The notes beneath the pieces are model-generated. The model saw only the letters and a list, made by a program, of their open reading frames with translations. It had not been told where the DNA came from and did no database searches. This document shows, in pieces, positions 1 to 5,444 of a DNA stretch of 5,444 bases. The position numbers and the translations under genes are program-made. This DNA is from JBHIDJ01 sp046760105 (GTDB lineage: Bacteria > Pseudomonadota > Gammaproteobacteria > Acidiferrobacterales > SPGG2), in assembly GCA_046760105.1 (NCBI GenBank), contig JBHIDJ010000186.1, positions 1 to 5,444 on the forward strand, written 5' to 3'. How positions within the stretch are numbered: position 1 is the first letter of the stretch; each line of letters opens with the position of its first letter.

Positions 1-519
1 CACCATGGGCTCAAAAAACTCAAGTGGCAGTGTGTCGTAATCTGGATCGAACGAGGTCTGGTCCCAGTGCTCGCAAAAGTACACGCAATCCTGGTAATAG
101 GGATGATCGCGAAACTGCTCCCGCCCGTGGCGATTCTCGCCGATGTGGTGGTAATAGTAATACCCCTGGAATAACCCGTGATGGGCGATGATCCAGTAGT
201 TTTTTTCGCTCACGAACGGACGGAGTATGGCGGCCGCGACCTGGCTGTGGTTGTCGGGTGCCAATATGTCGCCAATATCATGTAACAGCGCGCATACGAT
301 TGTCTCTTCGTCTGCCCCGTCCCGATAGGCGCGGGTCGCCGTCTGCAGCGAATGCTGATAGCGATCTATCTTGTAGCCGGAATCGGGAATCGCCATCTGC
401 TTGAGAATGGCGAGCAGGTTGTCTGGTACGCGTTGGCGCTCCCGCGAGTAGAGCTCCTTGAGGAACGCATACTCTTCGCGGGTACCCTCGTCCATACGTG
501 TGAAGCTAACAGTCTTCAT
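1..519 (-). CDS. HD-domain protein, candidate MIOX/PhnZ-type diiron oxygenase (3' end cut off by the window)
   Basis: The first 173 codons are visible, open from ATG at 519 to the window edge with no stop. The start is supported by GAGGA about 8 bases upstream. Visible ligands are H56 (YQHS), H80-D81 (LLHDIGD), H91 (DNHS), H114 (IAHHG) and D153 (CEHWD). This set and the 24-residue gap from H56 to H80 match the PhnZ ligands as I remember them (H34, H58/D59, H80, H104, D161). Enzymes of that group (MIOX, PhnZ, TmpB) use a mixed-valent diiron centre to cleave C-C or C-P bonds oxidatively. The YYYYHH stretch (120-125) and the WDQ..FDPDY segment (152-161) look typical of the proteins annotated 'predicted HD phosphohydrolase' (COG4341), usually about 190-200 residues, so only a short tail is probably missing. 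The Tyr/Glu lid residues of PhnZ are not at matching positions, so the substrate probably differs. There is no signal peptide or membrane segment, so it is cytoplasmic. It is the third gene of the minus-strand operon. A hydrolase role remains possible. Confidence 0.85.
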   Translation of the reverse strand, partial: MKTVSFTRMDEGTREEYAFLKELYSRERQRVPDNLLAILKQMAIPDSGYKIDRYQHSLQTATRAYRDGADEETIVCALLHDIGDILAPDNHSQVAAAILRPFVSEKNYWIIAHHGLFQGYYYYHHIGENRHGREQFRDHPYYQDCVYFCEHWDQTSFDPDYDTLPLEFFEPMV

Positions 520-526
520 AGTTAAT

Positions 527-532
527 ATCCTC
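527..532 (-). promoter_or_regulatory. Ribosome binding site of the HD-domain gene
   Basis: On the minus strand this reads GAGGAT and ends 7 bases before the ATG at 519. It is a clear Shine-Dalgarno match at normal distance and fixes the start. The 70-base gap from the previous stop codon shows no terminator, so the gene is probably co-transcribed with the acyltransferase but translated from its own site. Confidence 0.6.
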
Positions 533-589
533 GTGCGTAGCGATCACGTTTGAGTCGTAAACAGAGACTCGCCTTCTCCGATTCCGTTT

Positions 590-1636
590 TTAGTCACGTT
601 CAACGACCCTTTGCCGTTGTTCTTCGATCCCCATACACAGAACGAAAGGATTCTCATTCTGGATCGAAAGGAAGTCGTCTTTTGATCGTATCCCCAACCA
701 TTGATGCTTGATGAGTTCCTGGGCGATTGGCGCCCCCAGTGTGTACCCCGGCCCTGGGACGATGATTCGGTCGGGAGCGAACTCTTTAATCGCCACCTCC
801 ACCGCTTTCGAAAAGTCGTAGGTAACGCGTACCTGGTAATCCAATGTGTATGCATAAAGACCATCGAGATCTGTGGAATAAGGCTGCCAAATATGGCCCC
901 TGCCATCGATCAACGGGATATGCGGTACTTGAAATATGGATTTACTGAGCACCCGCTGTGCCTTGCGCGCCACTTCATCGAGCAGCGGAGTATGAAACGC
1001 GGCGTGATTCGGCAATTGCAAAGGGTAGCGGTCGTCTTTAGGCGGTAACTGTTTCATAAGCGACTTCGCACCCCACTCATCGGCACCCAACACATACGCT
1101 CCGCCAAGATTGATCGATAGATAGGCCCTTCCCTGGCCGTTTTGATTTACTTCGCTTAGAACACGCCGAACCGTCGCAGTGGCGTCGGGATCGATCCGCC
1201 ACTCGCTATCGACCACCGGATACACGATCTGTGCCCCGATAATCTCGTCTTTCATCATGGAACCCATGGTGTTAACCACCTGGATCGCGCCCGCCTCGTC
1301 CAGAACCTTCGCAGTGGCTAACGCCAAATACCAGCCCATGGAATTCCCGGTTACGGCGACGATGTCGAAGCGCTCGGAATCGATGTCCGTGATATCGCAA
1401 AGCGCACACGCGTAGATTAACGCCGATGCGTTTTCCCCGATGTTGTGCACGTCCATCGAATAGCGGGACATCGCATCAAGCTCAGCTATCGCCGGTTGTT
1501 CGAACTGGCGGCGGTAGCGGTCGATCTGCTCCATAAATACAGTCTTGTCCGCGTGATAACGACGCAGATAACCGAGTTCCGCCTTGTTATATGTGCCCCG
1601 ACCAGGGCAAACGATCACAGCCGTTTCACGCCCCAT
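590..1636 (-). CDS. FabD-like acyltransferase lacking the malonyl-binding arginine
   Basis: This 348-residue protein has the fold signature of malonyl-CoA:ACP transacylases (FabD, about 310 residues), which move acyl groups between CoA and acyl carrier protein through an acyl-serine. Visible elements are CPGRG near the N terminus (10-14, FabD has GQGS), the nucleophile elbow GNSMG with S99 (97-101, usually GHSLG), the catalytic histidine H211 in LPNHAAFH, and VPGPG (293-297). Counting 25 residues from the catalytic serine, where E. coli FabD has R117 that pairs with the malonyl carboxylate, this protein has M124 (VNTMG). W102 follows the elbow where FabD has Glu. I infer a non-carboxylated acyl substrate. 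The ATG overlaps the E1 stop by one base (TAATG) and follows GGGAG by 7 bases, so it is translationally coupled to E1. It is probably not the housekeeping fabD: no other fatty-acid genes adjoin it. It is likely cytosolic. The donor and acceptor are unknown. Confidence 0.88.
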   Translation of the reverse strand: MGRETAVIVCPGRGTYNKAELGYLRRYHADKTVFMEQIDRYRRQFEQPAIAELDAMSRYSMDVHNIGENASALIYACALCDITDIDSERFDIVAVTGNSMGWYLALATAKVLDEAGAIQVVNTMGSMMKDEIIGAQIVYPVVDSEWRIDPDATATVRRVLSEVNQNGQGRAYLSINLGGAYVLGADEWGAKSLMKQLPPKDDRYPLQLPNHAAFHTPLLDEVARKAQRVLSKSIFQVPHIPLIDGRGHIWQPYSTDLDGLYAYTLDYQVRVTYDFSKAVEVAIKEFAPDRIIVPGPGYTLGAPIAQELIKHQWLGIRSKDDFLSIQNENPFVLCMGIEEQRQRVVERD

Positions 1637-3921
1637 TAGAGCGCTCCCGAAAACGGGTGTGTTGTCGCCATATCGCCTTGAAGTAGCTTCAGGGCACAGG
1701 CCACGATCCCCTCCACGCTTGGCAGTACCAGGTTAGCGGCCGCCGCCAAAGGAATAAAGCTGTCCTCGGCGGTGACGCGAGCTATCGTGGGCCGTTCATC
1801 CAAGCGTTCCGTTAATAACGTGACCAGCGCTTCGCTTAGTGAACCGGTTCGGCGGCATTCGTCCACGATCAAGATATTCTTATATGGCCGCACCACCTCA
1901 ACGAGGCGTTCTTCTGCCATTGGCGCAATCCAGCGTAGGTCAACGAGGCTGGATCGTATTCTGTATCGTTGCTCGAGAGTACGCGTCGCCTGACGCGACA
2001 GAAAATAACCATTGGCATAGCTGACAATGCACAGATCTTGTCCGTCACCGTATACACCGAGCTCGCCAATCTCGATCGGCGCGCCTTCACCAGGTGGTTC
2101 GTAAACGGATACCCACTGATCGTCTCCTTGTTCGTAGAGATCTCGAGTCATGTATAGTGCGATGGGTTCCAGGAACACCACCACCCGCTTTTGCTCATGA
2201 GCGGCGGCCACACATGTTCTCAACATCTGTACCGCATCCCGCCCGTTCGAGGGGCATGCGATGACCAGGCCCGGAATATCGCGCAAGACAGCAAAGGAAT
2301 TGTCGTTGTGAAAGTGGCCACCGAATCCCTTCTGGTAAGCCAGGCCCGCAATCCGCACGACCATCGGGTTAGTGAATTGATCGTTGGAGAAAAAAGACAA
2401 TGTCGCCGCCTCCCCACGGAGCTGGTCTTCCGCATTGTGCAGATAGGCGAGGAACTGTATCTCAGGAATCGGCAAAAAGCCGTTATGCGCCAGTCCGATG
2501 GCGAGACCAAGAATCGTCTGTTCATCCAGCAGTGTATCGATGACGCGGCCGGCGCCGAATTTTTCGTAAAGACCGGTGGTGACACTGTACACGCCACCCT
2601 TGCGCGCGACATCTTCACCGAACACCACGGTGTTATCGTATTGAAGCATGATGTCCGCGAGGGCTAAGTTGATAAGCCGCGCCATCGACTGCGGCGTTTC
2701 CAGTAGACGCTTGTCTTTTGCAAACAACGCCACGCGCCGTGAAGTTTGGACTACCGGAACCGCTGCCGATGATGCCTTGGGCACGATGGGTGTCATGACC
2801 TCGGCGGCCGACTGAAGTTTTGGACGCTGAGTGGCCACTTCGGCAACACGCCCGACACGTTCTGCAATACGATCGTACATCCCCACAACATCTTCAGGCG
2901 TTGCGATGTCGTGCTCGACGAGGATCCGCGCGCCGTGCAACAACGGATCTTGGGCTTCCGTGGCTTCAATCTCCGAAAGGCTTCTGTAACTCCACTCTGC
3001 ATCCGAACCGGCGTGTCCCATCAACCGCACGACTCGCATGTGTAAAAACACGGGCTTATGGTAACGCCGCGCGTAATACACGGCTTGCACGGCCGTGCGG
3101 TAGGTATCGAGTAAGTCCATCCCGTCACAGTAGAAGTACTTTAGCCCGTAACGGTTGCGGCAACAGGCTTCGATCCAATTGTGGGGTGTCTTGACCGATA
3201 TTCCGATGCCGTCATCTTCGCAGACAAAGACGATTGGCATCGGTGAATTCTGAACTGCTGCCCATGCGGCGGCGTTGATGGCGCCCTGCGCCGTGGAGTG
3301 ATTCACGGATGCGTCGCCGAAGCTGCACATAATCACCGCATCATGCGGCAGGACGCAATCCGGCTTCTCGAGCCTGCGTGCGAGACCGATTGAGTGGGCG
3401 GCACCAACGGATTTGGGCAGATGCGAAGCGATAGTGCTGGTTTGCGGGGGCACCATGAGCGTTTTGCTGCCCAACACCTTGTGGCGGCCGCCCGAAATCG
3501 GATCGTCGCTGGACGCGACAAACGACAAAAGAAGATCGTAAATGGGTGTTTCCCCCGGCCGCTGTTTGCTGCGTTGAACGAGAAACGCAGCGCTACGGTA
3601 ATGCAGGAACGCCATGTCGGTGGCACGAAATACTTTGCCGAGCACCGCGTTGCCTTCATGACCCGCACTACCGATTGTGTAGTAACTTTCTCGGCGCGCG
3701 GACAGCTTGCGGGATATGAGGTCGAGATGGCGGCTAATCAGTTGGCTTTCGAACAGATCCGCTATTTCATGGGGAGTCAGGCCTACTGACGCAGGCGTAA
3801 GGCTCGTCGCACGGGCGGGAAAGTCCCGGGCCAGTGTCCGTTGCCGGAACCGCTCGTCGATGACGATCGCCCGGTTATACATTTTTGCTGTCGAGGACGT
3901 CCCTGCCATCGGTCTACTCAT
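1636..3921 (-). CDS. Fused alpha-beta E1 component of a 2-oxoacid dehydrogenase (thiamine diphosphate enzyme)
   Basis: This 761-residue chain joins an E1 alpha-like half (about 45-360) to an E1 beta-like half (about 410-748) through an Ala/Pro/Val-rich linker (about 365-395). E1 enzymes decarboxylate a 2-oxo acid on thiamine diphosphate and pass the acyl group to a lipoylated E2. The alpha half shows GSAGHEG (84-90), the cofactor motif GDASVN from G202 to CEDDG (234-238), and GHAGSD plus SYR (302-313), equivalent to the conserved GHSMSD..SYR loop. The beta half shows FGEDVARKGGVY (434-445), LDEQTILGLAIG with the expected catalytic Glu at 467, EIQF (487-490), and H538 in GGHFH, matching the active-site His. 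D237 stands where human E1 alpha has the metal-binding Asn. Branched-chain 2-oxoacids are the best-guess substrate class, but acetoin- or pyruvate-type use is not excluded. No lipoyl domain, E2 or E3 is present. Two in-frame TGA codons just upstream (3931-3933, 3922-3924) rule out a longer N terminus. Met5 or Met14 could be the true start, since no good ribosome site precedes 3921. Confidence 0.92.
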   Translation of the reverse strand: MSRPMAGTSSTAKMYNRAIVIDERFRQRTLARDFPARATSLTPASVGLTPHEIADLFESQLISRHLDLISRKLSARRESYYTIGSAGHEGNAVLGKVFRATDMAFLHYRSAAFLVQRSKQRPGETPIYDLLLSFVASSDDPISGGRHKVLGSKTLMVPPQTSTIASHLPKSVGAAHSIGLARRLEKPDCVLPHDAVIMCSFGDASVNHSTAQGAINAAAWAAVQNSPMPIVFVCEDDGIGISVKTPHNWIEACCRNRYGLKYFYCDGMDLLDTYRTAVQAVYYARRYHKPVFLHMRVVRLMGHAGSDAEWSYRSLSEIEATEAQDPLLHGARILVEHDIATPEDVVGMYDRIAERVGRVAEVATQRPKLQSAAEVMTPIVPKASSAAVPVVQTSRRVALFAKDKRLLETPQSMARLINLALADIMLQYDNTVVFGEDVARKGGVYSVTTGLYEKFGAGRVIDTLLDEQTILGLAIGLAHNGFLPIPEIQFLAYLHNAEDQLRGEAATLSFFSNDQFTNPMVVRIAGLAYQKGFGGHFHNDNSFAVLRDIPGLVIACPSNGRDAVQMLRTCVAAAHEQKRVVVFLEPIALYMTRDLYEQGDDQWVSVYEPPGEGAPIEIGELGVYGDGQDLCIVSYANGYFLSRQATRTLEQRYRIRSSLVDLRWIAPMAEERLVEVVRPYKNILIVDECRRTGSLSEALVTLLTERLDERPTIARVTAEDSFIPLAAAANLVLPSVEGIVACALKLLQGDMATTHPFSGAL
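1644..1648 (-). promoter_or_regulatory. Ribosome binding site of the acyltransferase gene, inside the E1 coding end
   Basis: On the minus strand this reads GGGAG, 7 bases before the ATG at 1636. It lies within the last codons of the E1 gene. Together with the one-base stop/start overlap it supports coupled translation and this start codon. Confidence 0.55.
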
Positions 3922-3930
3922 TCACAGTCG

Positions 3931-4023
3931 TCATAAAAACACTCTGCTCGCACCTGATCTGCAGCGCCTTGCCCCAGTGGTTGCGCTTAACCAATGATAT
4001 CGCCTCTGGCGCCGCGACTGCAC
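3931..4023 (-). CDS. Possible 30-codon leader peptide ahead of the E1 gene
   Basis: On the minus strand a GTG at 4023 opens a 30-codon frame ending in TGA at 3933-3931, nine bases before the E1 ATG. It follows AAGGAGG (4037-4031) by 7 bases, which is the strongest Shine-Dalgarno match in the window, whereas E1 itself has none of note. The predicted peptide is Arg-rich (8 of 30) with no run of one amino acid as in classical attenuator leaders. It could raise E1 translation by coupling or act as a regulatory leader. The purine-rich tract may also be coincidental, and nothing in the peptide is recognisable. It is in the same frame as E1 but separated by stops. Confidence 0.2.
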   Translation of the reverse strand: MQSRRQRRYHWLSATTGARRCRSGASRVFL

Positions 4024-4062
4024 GCCCTCCCCTCCTTACTCTTCCCTGACGCCGTATATGCG

Positions 4063-4076
4063 TAATTGCTCAATTA
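4063..4076. promoter_or_regulatory. Candidate operator: perfect inverted repeat TAATTG-CT-CAATTA
   Basis: The two 6-base arms are exact reverse complements around a 2-base centre, and the site lies close to the midpoint of the divergent gap. AT-rich dyads of this size and spacing are typical of dimeric winged-helix repressors such as MarR or GntR families (family knowledge). Which protein binds is unknown, and no regulator gene lies in the window. Binding here could control both transcription units. Confidence 0.4.
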
Positions 4077-4094
4077 GGACCCGGCTGCCGGTCC
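4077..4094. repeat. GC-rich hairpin adjoining the operator-like dyad
   Basis: GGAC-(C)-CGG, a CTG loop, then CCGGTCC form seven GC-rich pairs with one bulged C and a three-base loop. It starts at the base after the TAATTG/CAATTA dyad. Neither side has a T run, so it is not an intrinsic terminator. It may be a leader-RNA structure of either transcript or chance. Confidence 0.3.
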
Positions 4095-4237
4095 GTTGCT
4101 TGTTTGGTTCACTCACGCGATGATATCTCCCCAGTGACTTGTCATCCGCTGAACCCCGGATCGACGGATGGTAGGTGAAAGCGTCTAGTGCGTACATACC
4201 CGGGCGCAGATACCCTGTACACCGAAAATCTACAAAT

Positions 4238-4242
4238 AGGAG
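4238..4242 (+). promoter_or_regulatory. doeA: Ribosome binding site that favours a GTG start for the doeA-like gene
   Basis: AGGAG ends directly against the ATG at 4243, leaving no spacer, which is too close for normal initiation. The in-frame GTG at 4249 is 6 bases away, which is ideal. The site therefore favours GTG at 4249 as the real start. Confidence 0.65.
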
Positions 4243-4248
4243 ATGGCA

Positions 4249-5421
4249 GTGTCGATCTTTGAAAAATCAGAATACCACGCGCGCATCGAAAAGACCCAAA
4301 AAGCCATGGTGGAACACGGTGTAGAAGTATTGCTTACCACTAATCCGGCTAATATGAACTACCTCACCGGCTATGATGGGTGGTCCTTCTATGTTCACCA
4401 GTTACTGGTGGTCACCCTGGATCAAGACGAGCCCGTATGGATCGGACGTGGTATGGATGCCAACGCGGCAAAGGTCACGACCTTTCTTCGGCACGATAAT
4501 ATCCACAGCTATCCGGACGATTACGTGCAGTCGACGACTAAACACCCCATGGACTATGTCGCGGATTTACTCAAAGAGAAGGGTTGGGACAGGCGACGGA
4601 TCGGCCTGGAGATGGATACCTATTACTTCACGGCTGCCTGCTACGAATCATTAAAGCGCAGTCTACCAAACGCCAGCTTCAAGGACTGCACGACGCTCGT
4701 CAATTGGGTACGCGTCATCAAATCGCCACAGGAAATTGAGTATATAAAGCAAGCCGCCCGTATTATTGAAAGGGTGATGCAAGTGGGTGTGGACATGGTC
4801 CGCCCCGGCGTTCGGCAGTGCGACGCGGTGGCGGCTATCTATCACGCACAGATCAGCGGCACCGCCGAGTACGGTGGTGACTACACGGCAATCTGTCCGA
4901 TGCTACCGACCGGTGTCGGGACCTCTACGCCGCACCTGACCTGGACGGATCAGCCGTTTGTGACCGGCGAGGCAACCATCCTGGAGCTAAGCGGCGCGCG
5001 CTTTCACTACCACTGTCCCATGGCGCGGACGGTACACCTCGGTAAGCCGCCGAAAAAGCTTGCCGATACAGCAGCAGTGGTAATCGAAGGTCTAAACAAT
5101 GCACTTGCGGCTGCAAAACCTGGCGTTACTTGCGAGGAGGTGGAAGCGGCGTGGCGCAGGACCATCGAAAAGCATGGGATCGTCAAAGAGTCCCGCATCG
5201 GCTATTCAGCAGGCCTCAACTACCCACCGGACTGGGGTGAGCACACGCTGAGTCTTCGTCCGGGGGACAAAACTGTTCTGCAACCAAACATGACTTTACA
5301 CATGATACCGGGGGTTTGGATGGATGACTGGGGTTTCGAAGTCAGCGAATGCTTCCGTGTCACGGAAAATGGAGCGGAGACCTTCGCAAATTTTCCGCGT
5401 CAGCTGTTCGTCAAAGACTAA
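4249..5421 (+). CDS. doeA: Ectoine hydrolase homologue (DoeA/EutD, M24 pita-bread fold)
   Basis: Starting at GTG 4249 this is 390 residues; from the ATG at 4243 it is 392, and positions below use that longer count. DoeA/EutD opens the ring of ectoine to give N-acetyl-diaminobutyrate in the cytoplasm, allowing use of this osmolyte as carbon and nitrogen source. The N-terminal creatinase-like domain (about 10-160) includes NPANMNYLTGYDGWSFYVHQ (34-53), which I recognise as family-typical. The C-terminal M24-fold domain (about 163-385) includes YGGDY (210-214), PHLTW (230-234), NYPPDWGE (326-333) and a terminal QLFVKD. All five metal ligands of M24 peptidases are replaced: E248, P259, Y321, I355 and S368 sit where Asp, Asp, His, Glu and Glu are expected. 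That fits the metal-independent EutD mechanism, in which a Glu (255 in Ruegeria, from memory) forms a covalent intermediate; E248 is the probable equivalent. The usual partner doeB is not adjacent, so the substrate could be a different cyclic amidine. A standard peptidase activity is unlikely. Confidence 0.88.
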   Translation: MSIFEKSEYHARIEKTQKAMVEHGVEVLLTTNPANMNYLTGYDGWSFYVHQLLVVTLDQDEPVWIGRGMDANAAKVTTFLRHDNIHSYPDDYVQSTTKHPMDYVADLLKEKGWDRRRIGLEMDTYYFTAACYESLKRSLPNASFKDCTTLVNWVRVIKSPQEIEYIKQAARIIERVMQVGVDMVRPGVRQCDAVAAIYHAQISGTAEYGGDYTAICPMLPTGVGTSTPHLTWTDQPFVTGEATILELSGARFHYHCPMARTVHLGKPPKKLADTAAVVIEGLNNALAAAKPGVTCEEVEAAWRRTIEKHGIVKESRIGYSAGLNYPPDWGEHTLSLRPGDKTVLQPNMTLHMIPGVWMDDWGFEVSECFRVTENGAETFANFPRQLFVKD

Positions 5422-5444
5422 CTGTCAGCCCGGTGCTTCGTTAG

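Larger units (their letters stand above)
3922..4242. other. Divergent intergenic control region
   Basis: These 321 bases separate the start of the E1 operon from the divergent doeA-like gene and must carry promoters for both. They contain a 14-base perfect dyad (4063-4076), an abutting GC-rich hairpin (4077-4094), a weaker dyad TGGTT-N6-AACCA (3978-3993), two copies of ATGATATC (3994-4001 and 4120-4127), a pyrimidine-rich tract on the plus strand (about 4024-4049), and a candidate leader peptide on the minus strand. No -35/-10 pair on either strand fits well enough to call. TTGTCA at 4139-4144 is a good -35 match but has no -10 at the right distance. No tRNA, recognisable riboswitch or large reading frame is seen. 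Confidence 0.7.

Noticed and set aside
552..570. Small hairpin GAGTC-N9-GACTC between the acyltransferase and HD genes, considered as a terminator
   Set aside because: The stem is only five pairs with a nine-base loop and no T run on the transcribed minus strand. It would not stop transcription.
590..1636. Calling the acyltransferase fabD (housekeeping malonyl-CoA:ACP transacylase)
   Set aside because: The malonyl-binding Arg is Met, the elbow motif is altered, and the neighbours are not fatty-acid synthesis genes.
2191..2667. A 158-codon plus-strand open frame, and several other frames of 60-130 codons opposite the three minus-strand genes
   Set aside because: They lie wholly opposite well-supported coding sequence with recognisable enzyme motifs, and their translations show no family features. 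They are shadows of the real genes.
3394..3997. Plus-strand frames overlapping the 5' part of the E1 gene and entering the intergenic gap
   Set aside because: They are antisense to the conserved E1 alpha region, have no clear ribosome site and give compositionally odd translations.
4096..4126. TTGCTT or TTGTTT with TGATAT as a plus-strand sigma-70 promoter
   Set aside because: The spacers are 19 and 15 bases and both hexamers are imperfect. The match is no better than chance in 300 bases.
4143..4170. CATCCG-N16-CGGATG inverted repeat as a leader structure or riboswitch in the doeA-like transcript
   Set aside because: It is a six-pair stem with a large loop and no surrounding conserved architecture that I recognise.
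4192..4220. GTACA-N19-TGTAC dyad with two ATACCC copies 14 bases apart, considered as an operator
   Set aside because: The arms are short, each contains the self-complementary GTAC, and the spacing is long. Chance occurrence is likely without comparative support.

Overview
The window reads as part of a bacterial chromosome, most likely from a proteobacterium. Base composition looks moderately GC-rich by eye (not counted), the genes are tightly packed, and one gene belongs to the ectoine-catabolism family typical of salt-exposed proteobacteria. No RNA genes, insertion sequences, CRISPR arrays or long repeats are visible.

Layout. Three genes on the minus strand form one likely operon, read from right to left. 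The first (3921 to 1636) is a 761-residue thiamine-diphosphate 2-oxoacid dehydrogenase E1 with alpha and beta parts fused in one chain. The second (1636 to 590) is a FabD-like acyltransferase whose start overlaps the E1 stop by one base (TAATG). After a 70-base gap comes an HD-domain protein (519 leftwards, running off the window edge), whose metal ligands look like those of MIOX/PhnZ-type diiron oxygenases. Diverging from this operon on the plus strand is an ectoine hydrolase homologue (DoeA/EutD, M24 fold), ending 23 bases before the right edge.

The 321-base gap between the two units (3922-4242) holds a perfect 14-base dyad near its midpoint, an adjoining GC-rich hairpin, and a 30-codon minus-strand reading frame behind a very strong Shine-Dalgarno sequence just ahead of the E1 gene. 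No convincing sigma-70 promoter could be assigned.

How the genes may work together (inference). DoeA-type enzymes open the ectoine ring. The E1 would decarboxylate a 2-oxo acid to an enzyme-bound acyl or hydroxyalkyl group. The acyltransferase keeps its Ser/His pair but has Met where FabD has the arginine that binds the malonyl carboxylate, so it probably handles a non-carboxylated acyl group, possibly the E1 product. The HD protein could be an oxygenase acting before or after. None of the usual ectoine-degradation partners (doeB, doeC, doeD) and no E2/E3 genes lie in the window, so this is either an unusual catabolic module or two unrelated units sharing a control region. The combination of acyltransferase, lone fused E1 and putative diiron oxygenase is the most interesting aspect.
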